From IMG/VR virus record IMGVR_UViG_3300049629_001329, positions 1-36,058 of that record: 36,058 nt of DNA. The stretch is one strand, 5' to 3'. The notes beneath the pieces were generated by a model. That model was not told the DNA's origin. It ran no database searches and worked only from the letters and a program-made list of their open reading frames with translations. Of this stretch, positions 6,746 to 15,661 are shown one piece after another (position 1 is the stretch's first letter; every line of letters begins with the position of its first letter). The stretch is from a virus. A program made the position numbers and the translations under genes.

Positions 6746-9700
6746 ATGGATAATATTCGTAAACTTAATCCAATAATAAAAGATCTTCTTTCAAAAAGAA
6801 ATACTATTTTGAAAGAAGATGGAGCTGATATTAGAGCAAGAAGATCAGAGGAATCAAGATTAAGAAAAGCTGGTGTTTTAAAACCAAATGAAGAGCTACC
6901 GTCAGTAGCAAAACAAGCTGGCGAACAATATAAAAAAAGTTTAGCTTCCTTTAGACAATGGGGTCTCGGAAAGCTTATGGATCTTTCCGATGTTAGTGGA
7001 TGGACTGATGCCTCACAATATTTTTTAAGTCCTGCAGCATCAGAATATTTTGGTGCTGGTGTAGAAGAGTTAGGAAGAGCCGAATCGGAAATGAAAGATA
7101 AATTTCCGGGAAAATATAAAGAACTACGCGATGTTTTAGTTCAAGATTTGGTTAGAGAACGAAAAGCTGAGTTCGATGCAGGCAATACAAATATAAGTGA
7201 AAAAGATTTATTAACAAAAGTAATATCTAAAAATAAAGATTTAGCAGATGTTTTAACTAGAGATGAATATGAAACTGTTGCTGGTGGAATTACAAATCCT
7301 CTTCGTATTGAAACAGAAGATGCAGAAGGAAATAAAAAATTAGAAATAGATTTACCTAGATGGACTGGCATAAGTAAAAGTGCAGCAAATGTTTATGATG
7401 TTGGAGCGGGTGCAGCTGATGTTTTAACTGATCCGGCTCAATTAGCAGCTGGTGGTGCTGTTGGCGCTGCATTTAATGTAGCAACCAGAGGAGCAGGCGC
7501 AATTGGAGGAAGAGTTTTAGCAGGAGCGGCCTCTAGAGCACCAACACAGGTTAAAACCGCAGCAGAAGCATCAAGAAGATTTTTACCACCAATATTAGCA
7601 AGAGCAAGAAGTGCAGAAGAATTGGGAAAAGCCGTGGGAAGAGCTGGGGTCGGCGCAGCTGGAGCAGCCATGATAGCCCCCGGTGCCATTGAAGCAGCAT
7701 CCCAAGACAAATTAGCAAGATGGGCTGGTGAAATGCTTGGTAGTGCTGCACCATTTGTAATGGGCTCCAAATTGGCTGATAGAGCTATTGCAGCTTACAA
7801 TAAATCAAAAACTACACCAAAGCCAGAGGTTTCTGCAAAACCAGAGACTGCACCAGAAGCAGCAAAAGATATAGAAGTTTCGGGTGAAACAAAATTTGAA
7901 ATTCCACCTTCTGGAACATACCCAGCAAAAAATTTACCTAAAGCAGATTTTGGTGCTCCAGCCACTCCACCTGTGCCAGAGTATTCTTTAAAACCACAAT
8001 GGGCAAATACCGGAGAAATGCTTAAATCTGTTGGTTATTTGCCAAATATCTATAAGGCAACCAAAGGGAGAAGAGGTGCTGCTTTTACTGCACAAATCCC
8101 AGAACCAGCAAAAACTGAAGTTTCTAAACCGTTAGCACCAGTTGAAATATCAAGAGAAACAATAACTAATCCTCTTTACGAACCCCCAGCAGTAGGATCT
8201 CAAAGAGTTGATTCTTTTGTTAAAACAGAGGTTCCAATTACATTCTGGACACCACCAGAACCAATTGGACGCGAAGGAAAAGCAAAAGAAAGAAGAAGAA
8301 GAAGATCTGAACCAGAAATTTCTCCAAAACCACCAGAAGAACCAACAGTTCCTGCAGTTGAAACACCCAAAAAATCAGAAACACAAGTTGATTGGAATGC
8401 TCCTGCTACTCCACCTGTACCAGAATATTCTTTAAAACCAGATTGGGCCAATACTGGAGAAATGTTAAAATCTGTTGGTTATTTGCCAAACATTTATAAG
8501 GCAACTAAAGGAAGACAGGGTGGTGCTTTTACTGCACAAATTCCAGAACCAGCACCAATCCCCGAACCAAAAACAACTTTGTCTTTAACAGATATAAAGG
8601 CAATAGAACAAATAAAAAGACCACAAGAATCAATTCTTACTAGAGCAGCAAAAGAAGCAGAGGCTTCTCTAAAATCAAAAGAAGTACCTGCAGAAACAGC
8701 AAAACCTGAAATATCTCCAAAACCACCGGAGGAATTGACTCCCGAGCAAATTCAAGATTTATTGAAAGATCTCTCACCAGTTTCATTTCAGTTTCCGAAA
8801 CGAGCACCAAAACCATCTCTGGCAAGAGCGGCAGGAATAGTAGCTTCAATTCCGGGTGCAGGATCAAATCTGCTGCCAGCTCAAACAACTTTAGCAGATT
8901 TATTAAGACTTCCACAAGTTGCAGAAGTTAAACCAGCAATTGAAATTTCTGTACCAAAATGGGCAACAGAAACAAAACCAGTAGAAATAATTAATGGCGA
9001 ACAAATTGCAAAAGCTGTTGCGGACTTAATGCCACAAATGAAAGCTCCGACTGCAAAACCGGGAGTAATAGAAAAACCAGCTACAGCAACAAAACTTGAT
9101 GACGCTTTACCGCCTTCAGCAAAACCTGAAAGAGCAGTAACAAAAACAGCTGAAAGAATTACAATACAGGAACCATCAGCGATGTCTGGTGTAAAAAGAC
9201 CTTCTGCGATTTCGGCTCCCACATCAACGCCCGCTACTGCACAACCACAACAGCCAGAACAACAACCTACAACAAATAGAGATAGACAAGCACCAGAATT
9301 GGTTGAACCTTCTTCTGCAGGATTCGGTGGCAAAGCTACCGGAAAATCAGCTGAAACGATTACAATACAGGAACCGTCACAGATATCTGGTGCAAAAAGA
9401 CCTTCTGCAGTTTCGGCTCCGAGTGTAACACCAGAAACCAAAGAAACCAAAGAAACTAAAGAAACAAAAACTATTTTTGATATGATGCGCGATATGTATA
9501 GAGATTTTGAAAAAGCGCAAGAAAAAATAACAAATAAGCAAGAAAAAGATACAGAACAAAATACTCAAGATGATGAAACTTCACAAGTTCCACAAGTCCC
9601 ACAAATAATAGTACCTGTAACAAAAAATATTTCAACTGGTGGAACTGATAAAGGTGGAATTGGTGGTTCAGAAAAAGGTCCACCACCAAAAAATATCGGT

Positions 9701-9865
9701 AAACCAAGACAAAAAGGAAAATCATCAAGAGCAGGAATTCCATCTATAGGAGGGGGCGACACTGATTATGGAGGTTTAAAACAAGGTGGTGGATTTAAAT
9801 TGGGTGCAAATGTGAATCTAGGAGCGAGAGCTCTTGGAAGATTCACTCAATACTTGCACATTTAA
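6746..9865 (+). CDS. Large modular protein: Gly/Ala-rich hydrophobic core plus Pro/Lys-rich repeats
   Basis: 1039 residues, not recognised. About residues 1-200 are charged and helical. Residues about 210-350 hold long Gly/Ala-rich hydrophobic runs (AAGGAVGAAFNVATRGAGAI) that could insert in a membrane. The rest is Pro/Lys/Glu-rich and disordered, with two internal duplications: about 53 residues at 402-454 and 551-603 (APATPPVPEYSLKP to TAQIPEP), and about 27 residues near 803 and 870 (TIQEPS..SG.KRPSA). The C-terminus is Gly-rich. N-terminal LKE at 22-24 could be a prohead-protease site. It resembles ejected internal virion proteins in general character, but I claim no family. Confidence 0.6.
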   Translation: MDNIRKLNPIIKDLLSKRNTILKEDGADIRARRSEESRLRKAGVLKPNEELPSVAKQAGEQYKKSLASFRQWGLGKLMDLSDVSGWTDASQYFLSPAASEYFGAGVEELGRAESEMKDKFPGKYKELRDVLVQDLVRERKAEFDAGNTNISEKDLLTKVISKNKDLADVLTRDEYETVAGGITNPLRIETEDAEGNKKLEIDLPRWTGISKSAANVYDVGAGAADVLTDPAQLAAGGAVGAAFNVATRGAGAIGGRVLAGAASRAPTQVKTAAEASRRFLPPILARARSAEELGKAVGRAGVGAAGAAMIAPGAIEAASQDKLARWAGEMLGSAAPFVMGSKLADRAIAAYNKSKTTPKPEVSAKPETAPEAAKDIEVSGETKFEIPPSGTYPAKNLPKADFGAPATPPVPEYSLKPQWANTGEMLKSVGYLPNIYKATKGRRGAAFTAQIPEPAKTEVSKPLAPVEISRETITNPLYEPPAVGSQRVDSFVKTEVPITFWTPPEPIGREGKAKERRRRRSEPEISPKPPEEPTVPAVETPKKSETQVDWNAPATPPVPEYSLKPDWANTGEMLKSVGYLPNIYKATKGRQGGAFTAQIPEPAPIPEPKTTLSLTDIKAIEQIKRPQESILTRAAKEAEASLKSKEVPAETAKPEISPKPPEELTPEQIQDLLKDLSPVSFQFPKRAPKPSLARAAGIVASIPGAGSNLLPAQTTLADLLRLPQVAEVKPAIEISVPKWATETKPVEIINGEQIAKAVADLMPQMKAPTAKPGVIEKPATATKLDDALPPSAKPERAVTKTAERITIQEPSAMSGVKRPSAISAPTSTPATAQPQQPEQQPTTNRDRQAPELVEPSSAGFGGKATGKSAETITIQEPSQISGAKRPSAVSAPSVTPETKETKETKETKTIFDMMRDMYRDFEKAQEKITNKQEKDTEQNTQDDETSQVPQVPQIIVPVTKNISTGGTDKGGIGGSEKGPPPKNIGKPRQKGKSSRAGIPSIGGGDTDYGGLKQGGGFKLGANVNLGARALGRFTQYLHI
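7951..8107 (+). repeat. Internal duplication A, copy 1
   Basis: Encodes APATPPVPEYSLKPQWANTG through TAQIPEPA. Copy 2 (8396-8552) differs at only a few residues but has many silent changes, so the protein sequence is under selection. Confidence 0.8.
8396..8552 (+). repeat. Internal duplication A, copy 2
   Basis: Second copy of the unit at 7951-8107; differences include Q to D before WANTG and RGAAF to GGAF. Confidence 0.8.
9152..9231 (+). repeat. Internal duplication B, copy 1
   Basis: Encodes ERITIQEPSAMSGVKRPSAI and following SAPTSTP; second copy at 9353-9431. Confidence 0.7.
9353..9431 (+). repeat. Internal duplication B, copy 2
   Basis: Encodes ETITIQEPSQISGAKRPSAV and following SAPSVTP, matching the unit at 9152-9231. 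Confidence 0.7.
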
Positions 9866-9881
9866 AATAATATAGTATAAT
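9854..9881 (+). promoter_or_regulatory. Sigma70-type promoter TTGCAC-16-TATAAT
   Basis: A -35-like TTGCAC and a perfect TATAAT, 16 bp apart, overlap the end of the preceding gene. Predicted +1 near 9888 leaves a leader of about 5 nt before ATG 9893. A TAAATA also overlaps the ATG (9888-9893). Confidence 0.5.
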
Positions 9882-9892
9882 ATTTGTTAAAT

Positions 9893-10561
9893 ATGTCTTT
9901 ATCAGAATTAAAAAAGTTTAATCATAATTTTATTGAAATAGATTGTAACTTAAAAGAAGTAACAATTGATGGAAAAAGATTTTATGAAACACCCGGTGGT
10001 GTGTTTCCCAGTGTGACAACTGTTGTTGGTTTCGAAAAACAACAGTTTTTTGCTAAATGGAGAGAAAAAAATCCAGAAGAAAGCAAAAGAGTCACAACAA
10101 GAGGTACAAAATTTCATTCTCTAATTGAAAAATATCTTAGAAATGAAGAAATTGATTTTGATGACGTTACTTCTGCAAATAAAGTTTTATTTAATTTGAT
10201 TAAACCGGAATTAGATAAAATTGATAATATCATATCTATAGAAAATTCTCTTTGGTCTAAAACATTAAAACTAGCTGGAAGAACTGACTGTATAGCCGAA
10301 TATGATGGAAAAATGACTATCATTGATTTTAAGGCCAGTACAAAAGAAAAAAGAGAAAGAGATATTGATAATTATTTTGCACAAGCAACAGCTTATGCGT
10401 TAATGTTTCAAGAAAGAACAAATATTATAGTAGATAATTTTGCTATTTTGATTGCATGTGAAGATGGAATAAAACAGGTATTCCAAGGAAACCCAATTAA
10501 ATATGTAAAACATTTGCATGGATTGATAACCAATTATAGAAAAGTAAATAATGTTTTATAA
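9893..10561 (+). CDS. PD-(D/E)XK nuclease (RecB/Cas4-like exonuclease fold)
   Basis: 222 residues. Motifs in order: RGTKFH (His75), SIENSLW (Glu117), LAGRTD (Asp132), TIIDFKAS (Asp145, Lys147) and QATAYAL (Gln164, Tyr168), which is the RecB-family PD-(D/E)XK signature including the QxxxY element. Expected to be a metal-dependent DNA exonuclease for recombination, end processing or host DNA breakdown. I chose ATG 9893, not the TTG three codons earlier. It appears to have its own sigma70-type promoter, so it may be expressed earlier than the virion genes around it. Overlaps the next gene by 11 nt. Confidence 0.8.
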   Translation: MSLSELKKFNHNFIEIDCNLKEVTIDGKRFYETPGGVFPSVTTVVGFEKQQFFAKWREKNPEESKRVTTRGTKFHSLIEKYLRNEEIDFDDVTSANKVLFNLIKPELDKIDNIISIENSLWSKTLKLAGRTDCIAEYDGKMTIIDFKASTKEKRERDIDNYFAQATAYALMFQERTNIIVDNFAILIACEDGIKQVFQGNPIKYVKHLHGLITNYRKVNNVL

Positions 10562-11150
10562 ACCAAAAACTTTAGAAGAACAAGTAAACACAAAAGGAAC
10601 AAAACTTTGGGTTCAAATGAATCAAAGTACTAAAGCTGTTAAATTAAGAAAAAATTTTATTGAAAAATATGGTGGCGTTTTTTTAGAAAAAGACGGTGAA
10701 TGGCTTTGGACAAATCCAATAAAAGAAAAAAACGGATATTGGCTAAAACGTGTTGACACAGAAGAAAAAGTATTTTTTGAAAATATGAGTGAATTTGGTA
10801 AAAAATACGGGTTAACACCAGTAAAAATTTGTGAACTTTTAAATGGAAAACGTAAAACATATAAAGGCTGGACGGCTGTAGAATTAAGAGCAGTAAAAGA
10901 GGGATCTGGATCCCACGAAAAGATAAAAGAAAAAAAAGTAAATAAAATTCAGATAAAAATGGGTGCGGTTTTAGTAAATACAAAAACCAATGAAATTTTG
11001 AATATTTCTTGTATTGCAGATTATGCAAGGGAAAATAAGTTGGATTACGCCAATTTAAGAAAATTGGCTACAGGAAAATCAAAAACATATAAAAATTTAA
11101 AACTTTACAACCCATTAGAAAATTATAAGATTACTCCAGAGCCTAAATAA
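10551..11150 (+). CDS. Two-copy NUMOD1-like DNA-binding protein without nuclease domain
   Basis: 199 residues. Two similar segments, about residues 70-106 (FENMSEFGKKYGLTPVKICE then LLNGKRKTYKGW) and 147-186 (ISCIADYARENKLDYANLRK then LATGKSKTYKNL), match the helix-turn-helix plus NGKRKTYKG pattern of the NUMOD1-type modules that tether homing endonucleases to DNA. The N-terminal 65 residues contain another W-rich segment. No HNH or GIY-YIG residues are visible. It may be a homing-enzyme remnant or a regulator. It starts inside the nuclease gene, implying coupling. Confidence 0.6.
   Translation: MFYKPKTLEEQVNTKGTKLWVQMNQSTKAVKLRKNFIEKYGGVFLEKDGEWLWTNPIKEKNGYWLKRVDTEEKVFFENMSEFGKKYGLTPVKICELLNGKRKTYKGWTAVELRAVKEGSGSHEKIKEKKVNKIQIKMGAVLVNTKTNEILNISCIADYARENKLDYANLRKLATGKSKTYKNLKLYNPLENYKITPEPK
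11144..11149 (+). promoter_or_regulatory. Late promoter box TAAATA for the 787-residue gene
   Basis: CCTAAATAA overlaps the previous stop codon; 7 nt (including GGAG) separate the box from ATG 11157. Confidence 0.5.
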
Positions 11151-11156
11151 TTGGAG

Positions 11157-13520
11157 ATGAACTTTAAATCACTTTTATTCAAATTAACAGAAGCCAGAAC
11201 ATCAAAAGAAGCTTTTACTAAGTCTGGAGAGGCTGAAAAGAAAGAAAGAGCAAAAGGCTCTTCTACGGACTTAAAATCAAAAGACGCGGCACGTAAGCGT
11301 ATAGAACGCTCTAGAATGGTTCCTAGAGACAAGAAGCCGAAGCAGGAACTTGTCAAGGAAGTAATTTCTGTAAAAACTAATCAAGGAAAACTTCAATTAA
11401 TTTTTAAAGATTCATTTAATAAAAAATATCACACTAGAGTTGGTAAAGATATCCTATCTCTTGGGGAAGCGCAGCAAGTAACAAGAGATCCAAATTTTGA
11501 ACAGACAATAGCTTCAAAACTTTTATTTGGTGACGTAAAAACAAAAGAGTCAAAGAAAAAAGAAAATAAAAAAGAAAAATCAGAAGAAAGAAAAAGCGAA
11601 TCTTCCAAAGGAACTGCTAAACCGAAAGAAGCAGAAGAACAAAAACCAAAAGCCCGTAGACTTTCAAAAGAAGAAATATTTCAAAACTTGTCTCAGATGA
11701 ATGGTGAACAATTGGCCCAATTGCCACCAGAATTGAGACAAGAATATTTTGTGGCGCAAAGAAAGCCATTAGATAATAATAATTTTGATAATTTAACATA
11801 TGAATCTTTAAGCATTAAATTTTCTTTAAATCCAATATCTTCAAGCCCATTCAATCAACAAGTATTGAATGCTTTAATTTTTTTGGCAAAAATGAAAATG
11901 GGCGCGAGTGATCAAGAAATGCAAACCCTCACATCTCTAAATCCAGCGGGTTTAGATTTTACAAGAACTGCATTTTATACTGCTAAAAAGATTTTATCAC
12001 AATTAGGTGAAGCTTGCATACAAAATATGTTGACTTCTTTGGAGTCTGGCCCGACTGCTATAAACAGCGATGGAATGTCAGACATGTCTTGTGGAGATTA
12101 TAGATTTAAAGTTTCTGCGGGAGGAGAAATAAGTCTCTCTACATCTGAAATGAGCCAATCGGCAAAATCGTTTAAAGGATATATTGGTGCTGCTTTGGTT
12201 GATGCTTTATCAAATCCAGATTTTATTAAAAACGATAAAATGCTTGGAGAAATTTTTCAAAATGGTGCAGAAATAAAAGCGGGCTTTTCAAAAGAATTGA
12301 TTCCCGATGAATATCTTGATTTGATATTAAAAAATGAAAAACTAACAAATAAATTCATGTCAACTCCAGTAATTGACATGAATGGTAATAATTTGGGAAT
12401 GGTTTTAAGTAAAGATGGTAAATTAAATCCAAAAGTTTCTCTTAATAATTATCAAGAGGAATGGAAAGATTTATCAAAGGGAATGATAAAAGGAAAAGAT
12501 AGCCAATTTAAATCTTTTATAATAGGACAAGTATTAAAAAATGTTTTAAGAGGTGATGGAATCGTTTCCCCCAAAGTTGCAGCTAATCACGTAATTACAA
12601 TAAATGGTGTGTTTCCTCTTACAGATGATTATATAAATGTAATTGCCAATCAATCTGAATTGGATTTAAAACCTGCTAAAAATATTATAACAGCACAAAA
12701 TGTCATAAATTATAAACCATCTGCTGCTGAAATGTTAAAAAAATACAGTGTTATAGTGGAACAAAATGAAAATAATGTTCTTAAAAAAATGATTGTTCCA
12801 ATAGACTCCGTAGATGCAGTTCAATTAATGGTTTCAAATTTGATTAATAACTATGAAATATCAATGAATGCAAGTCTCTTACCCGGATTTAAACCTAAAG
12901 ATTTAAATGCTGTCGAATATAACCACATAAAAATTGGTAAAAAAATGATCAAAATACCAGTTGAAAAGGGTCAAAAAATAGCCAATTCTTTGATGGAAAA
13001 TACTGCGGTTATTATGAATGAAATTCTTTTAGAATCTTTATCAAATAATTTTGTATTAAATTCATTGGTAAAAGTCAATTTAATTGATGCTGCTGAAGAA
13101 TCATTTATAAAAATGGGTAATCAAGTTCTTCTTGAAAATGAGGTAAGACCTCAAGAATTAAAATTTATTTATCAAAATTTATTAGAAAAAATTGAACAAG
13201 AACCATTTAGATATTTTATGTTAATCAATCTTTTAAATTCCATTGAAGAAGAATATAAAAGAGATTATGACATGGAATATAGAAATTATCACGGAAAGCC
13301 AAAGCAGAGAAAAGAAAGAGCTGCGAGAACAAAAGCCAGAGAACAGATGGAAAAAAAGGGAGTTGTAAAAAAGGGTGATGGAAAAGATATAGATCATAAA
13401 AAACCATTACGTTCTGGTGGTTCAAAAGGTATAAATAATCTACGGGTTAGAGATAGATCTAAAAATAGAGCAGACAATGGCCATAAAAAAGGCGAGAAAC
13501 AAAATAAGGATTGGAAATGA
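11157..13520 (+). CDS. Large putative capsid-targeted protein with C-terminal HNH-like motif
   Basis: 787 residues. The N-terminus MNFKSLLFKLTE-ARTSKEA has the layout of a T4-type capsid-targeting sequence with an LxE cleavage site after residue 12. Residues about 15-75 and 120-175 are Lys/Glu-rich. The middle (about 190-700) is a globular region I do not recognise. The last 75 residues are basic and contain KDIDHKKPLRSGG, INNLRVRDRSKNR and GH, the pattern of a small HNH-type motif (Asp-His, then NLR and N-R), preceded by YHGKPKQRKERAARTKAREQ. Start at ATG 11157 rather than TTG 11151. Its TGA overlaps the next ATG. Packaging into the head is inference. Confidence 0.6.
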   Translation: MNFKSLLFKLTEARTSKEAFTKSGEAEKKERAKGSSTDLKSKDAARKRIERSRMVPRDKKPKQELVKEVISVKTNQGKLQLIFKDSFNKKYHTRVGKDILSLGEAQQVTRDPNFEQTIASKLLFGDVKTKESKKKENKKEKSEERKSESSKGTAKPKEAEEQKPKARRLSKEEIFQNLSQMNGEQLAQLPPELRQEYFVAQRKPLDNNNFDNLTYESLSIKFSLNPISSSPFNQQVLNALIFLAKMKMGASDQEMQTLTSLNPAGLDFTRTAFYTAKKILSQLGEACIQNMLTSLESGPTAINSDGMSDMSCGDYRFKVSAGGEISLSTSEMSQSAKSFKGYIGAALVDALSNPDFIKNDKMLGEIFQNGAEIKAGFSKELIPDEYLDLILKNEKLTNKFMSTPVIDMNGNNLGMVLSKDGKLNPKVSLNNYQEEWKDLSKGMIKGKDSQFKSFIIGQVLKNVLRGDGIVSPKVAANHVITINGVFPLTDDYINVIANQSELDLKPAKNIITAQNVINYKPSAAEMLKKYSVIVEQNENNVLKKMIVPIDSVDAVQLMVSNLINNYEISMNASLLPGFKPKDLNAVEYNHIKIGKKMIKIPVEKGQKIANSLMENTAVIMNEILLESLSNNFVLNSLVKVNLIDAAEESFIKMGNQVLLENEVRPQELKFIYQNLLEKIEQEPFRYFMLINLLNSIEEEYKRDYDMEYRNYHGKPKQRKERAARTKAREQMEKKGVVKKGDGKDIDHKKPLRSGGSKGINNLRVRDRSKNRADNGHKKGEKQNKDWK

Positions 13521-14668
13521 TCTCAAATAATGTAAATTTAATTTTAGAAAAAGTATTTTCTGATTCTGGTCTCGGCAAATGGTTTAATAAAGAATCTGCA
13601 GGCGGTGGTCCGGGGTGGGATAGATATAATACTAAAGGTGAAAGAGTTGGAAAATGCGGCGATGCAAAAGAAGGTGAAGCATATGCAGCATGTTTAAGTA
13701 AACAAAAAGCTAAAAAGTTAGGTAAAGAAAAAATAGCTTCATTTGTTCGTCGTAAAAGATCTGCACAGAAAAAAGCTGGAAGATCCGATAAAGGCGATGT
13801 AAAAGGAAAAGGAAAGAAACCAGTATTCGTTGATACTGGAATTTCAAAAATTGAAGAATCATACACAAAATTTATTGTTGAAAACGCAGAAAACTTTTTA
13901 ACAATTCAATATCCAATAATAGAAGCAAAAGAACTTTTACCATGTGATTTAATTGTTTCTAAAAATGGAAATTTCTTTAATGTAAATTTTGTAGAATTAA
14001 TTGAAAATAAGTATAAAGTTATTTTTGAAAATGAAAATGGCGAAGAAATAGAAAAATTATTTGATCCAGAAACAGTAATGGGGTTTGTTGATACTACTGA
14101 AGGAATTGAACTTAATGAATTTGATGAAAAAATTGAAATTTATGAAGATAGCGGTAAAAAAGTAAAACTCAACAAAATCATGCGGGGTGATGTAAAAAAA
14201 TACAAAGTTTATGTAAAAAATGATAAAGGGAATGTCGTAAAAGTAAACTTTGGTGATCCAAATATGGAAATCAAGCGAGACGATCCAGATCGCCGTAGAA
14301 ACTTTAGAGCTAGACATAATTGCGATAATCCCGGACCACGTTGGAAAGCGCGTTATTGGGCTTGTAGAACATGGAGCGCAAAGCCAGTTAGTGCCATGCT
14401 AAAAGAATCCGAGAATCTAGAAGAAGCTACTAAAAATAAAGCCAAAAATCCTAAAAAATGGAGTTCTTGCATTAGCCAAGCTAAACAAAAATTTGACGTA
14501 TATCCATCCGCCTACGCCAATGCTTGGGCTGCAAAGTGCTATAAATCTAAAGGAGGAAAGTGGAAAAAACTTTCTGAGGATATTGCTCAAGAAACACTGG
14601 ATAGCATAAAAAATGTAACTTATAATCCAAATTTATATGGTTTGATAAAAAAACATAAAATGAATTAA
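13517..14668 (+). CDS. Putative head-associated protein with three Cys-containing conserved phage segments
   Basis: 383 residues. Three segments look like those I recall from T4-like marine phage virion proteins: residues about 22-107 (WFNKESAGGGPGWDRYNTKG with KCGDAKEGEAYAACLSKQKA and a basic FVRRKRSAQKKAG stretch, ending KKPVFVDTG), about 257-290 (RRNFRARHNCDNPGPRWKA then RYWACRTW), and about 310-350 (WSSCISQAKQKFDVYPSAYA then NAWAAKCYKS). Between them is an acidic/hydrophobic region of about 130 residues. The N-terminus contains ILE at 9-11, a possible prohead-protease site. ATGA overlap with the upstream gene. The exact function is unknown. Confidence 0.6.
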   Translation: MISNNVNLILEKVFSDSGLGKWFNKESAGGGPGWDRYNTKGERVGKCGDAKEGEAYAACLSKQKAKKLGKEKIASFVRRKRSAQKKAGRSDKGDVKGKGKKPVFVDTGISKIEESYTKFIVENAENFLTIQYPIIEAKELLPCDLIVSKNGNFFNVNFVELIENKYKVIFENENGEEIEKLFDPETVMGFVDTTEGIELNEFDEKIEIYEDSGKKVKLNKIMRGDVKKYKVYVKNDKGNVVKVNFGDPNMEIKRDDPDRRRNFRARHNCDNPGPRWKARYWACRTWSAKPVSAMLKESENLEEATKNKAKNPKKWSSCISQAKQKFDVYPSAYANAWAAKCYKSKGGKWKKLSEDIAQETLDSIKNVTYNPNLYGLIKKHKMN

Positions 14669-14676
14669 AAACATTC

Positions 14677-14683
14677 ATAAATA
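14677..14683 (+). promoter_or_regulatory. Late promoter box ATAAATA
   Basis: ATAAATA with 11 nt to ATG 14695, including AAGGAA, which would lie close to the predicted +1. Confidence 0.55.
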
Positions 14684-14694
14684 TAAGGAACAAC

Positions 14695-15249
14695 ATGAAA
14701 TTTAAAGAATTACTTTCAAATATCCGAACTTTAGTAGAAAATGCGCCGGAGGCTACCACGGGCGGTGGTGGTCTCTATGATATGGGTCAACCAAACCCCG
14801 GACCATCTGCGTTAACAAATAAAGGTACATTTAATTTACAGATGCCAAATTCAATTGATGCAATAAATGCATTATTGTATACTTTTTCTGCAAAAGATTA
14901 TATTGATCCCGATTCCCTTCTCGGAGTTGTAAAACAAAAATTAAATCATTTTGGATTGGATTTTATGTGCAAAACAAACAAAATGATGGATGGGCAAAAT
15001 ATGTACGAATTGGTTCAATATGGTAGCCCGCAACTAGGTGTTTATGGGCAAAATCCATATGAAGATGTAAATAAAAAAGGTTTCAAACAAGGTGATGGCA
15101 TTAAAGAAAAATTAGGCCATTCATTAGCTCTGATGGTTCAAGTTCAAAAACTTCCAAGTGGATTGAGAAGAGTTGAAATGGTAATTGTTCCGATGGACAC
15201 ATCTTCATATAATAGTGATAAAGATTCTGACTGTGGTTGCCAGCACTAA
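14695..15249 (+). CDS. Hypothetical late protein with capsid-targeting-like N-terminus
   Basis: 184 residues, not recognised. N-terminus MKFKELLSNIRTLVE-NAPEATTGGGG fits a helical targeting peptide ending in LVE (residues 13-15) followed by a flexible Gly-rich stretch. The rest is a compact mixed domain (about 45-170), and the C-terminus carries a DCGCQH cluster. Late promoter box directly upstream; next gene begins 4 nt after its stop. Confidence 0.6.
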   Translation: MKFKELLSNIRTLVENAPEATTGGGGLYDMGQPNPGPSALTNKGTFNLQMPNSIDAINALLYTFSAKDYIDPDSLLGVVKQKLNHFGLDFMCKTNKMMDGQNMYELVQYGSPQLGVYGQNPYEDVNKKGFKQGDGIKEKLGHSLALMVQVQKLPSGLRRVEMVIVPMDTSSYNSDKDSDCGCQH

Positions 15250-15253
15250 AATA

Positions 15254-15652
15254 ATGAATTCAAAATACGAATCTTTGACAGAAGAAAATTTTATGAACTT
15301 CTGTCAAAGATATTATTTTAACCCCGAATGCTCGGGAAAAGATGAATTTATAGATGATATGAAGCGCGTGAAATATGTTAAAAGACTTCTTCAAAAAATA
15401 CACAAACATAAAACTTTAAAATCTATACGTGAGAGATTAATAATTAATCATATTATAATTTTAAAAAATGTATTTGGTGAAGAAAAATTGATGAGAATAT
15501 TGTTTTTTAAATTAGATCCAAGATTGCATTCTTATTTAAAATCTTTTTTAGTATTTTTAGAATTTAAAATTATAGATATTCCAGAAGTAAATTATAAAGT
15601 TTTAAATACAGATCCAAGAGTTGATAGAAAACTTACACAAACTGAAAACTAA
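15254..15652 (+). CDS. Conserved small helical phage protein
   Basis: 132 residues from ATG 15254; the open frame back to 15185 lies inside the previous gene and is not used. The pattern YESLTEENFMNFCQRYYFNP, then KRVKYVKRLL, RERLIINHIIILKNVFG and KLDPRLHSYLKSFLVFLEF resembles a small protein family I recall from T4-like cyanophages; function unknown. Predicted all-alpha, no signal or membrane segment. Its TAA is part of the next late box. Confidence 0.65.
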   Translation: MNSKYESLTEENFMNFCQRYYFNPECSGKDEFIDDMKRVKYVKRLLQKIHKHKTLKSIRERLIINHIIILKNVFGEEKLMRILFFKLDPRLHSYLKSFLVFLEFKIIDIPEVNYKVLNTDPRVDRKLTQTEN

Positions 15653-15655
15653 ATA
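15650..15655 (+). promoter_or_regulatory. Late promoter box TAAATA built on a stop codon
   Basis: The stop TAA at 15650 begins the box; 6 nt to ATG 15662, so the predicted leader is about 1 nt. Confidence 0.55.
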
Positions 15656-15661
15656 TTTTTA

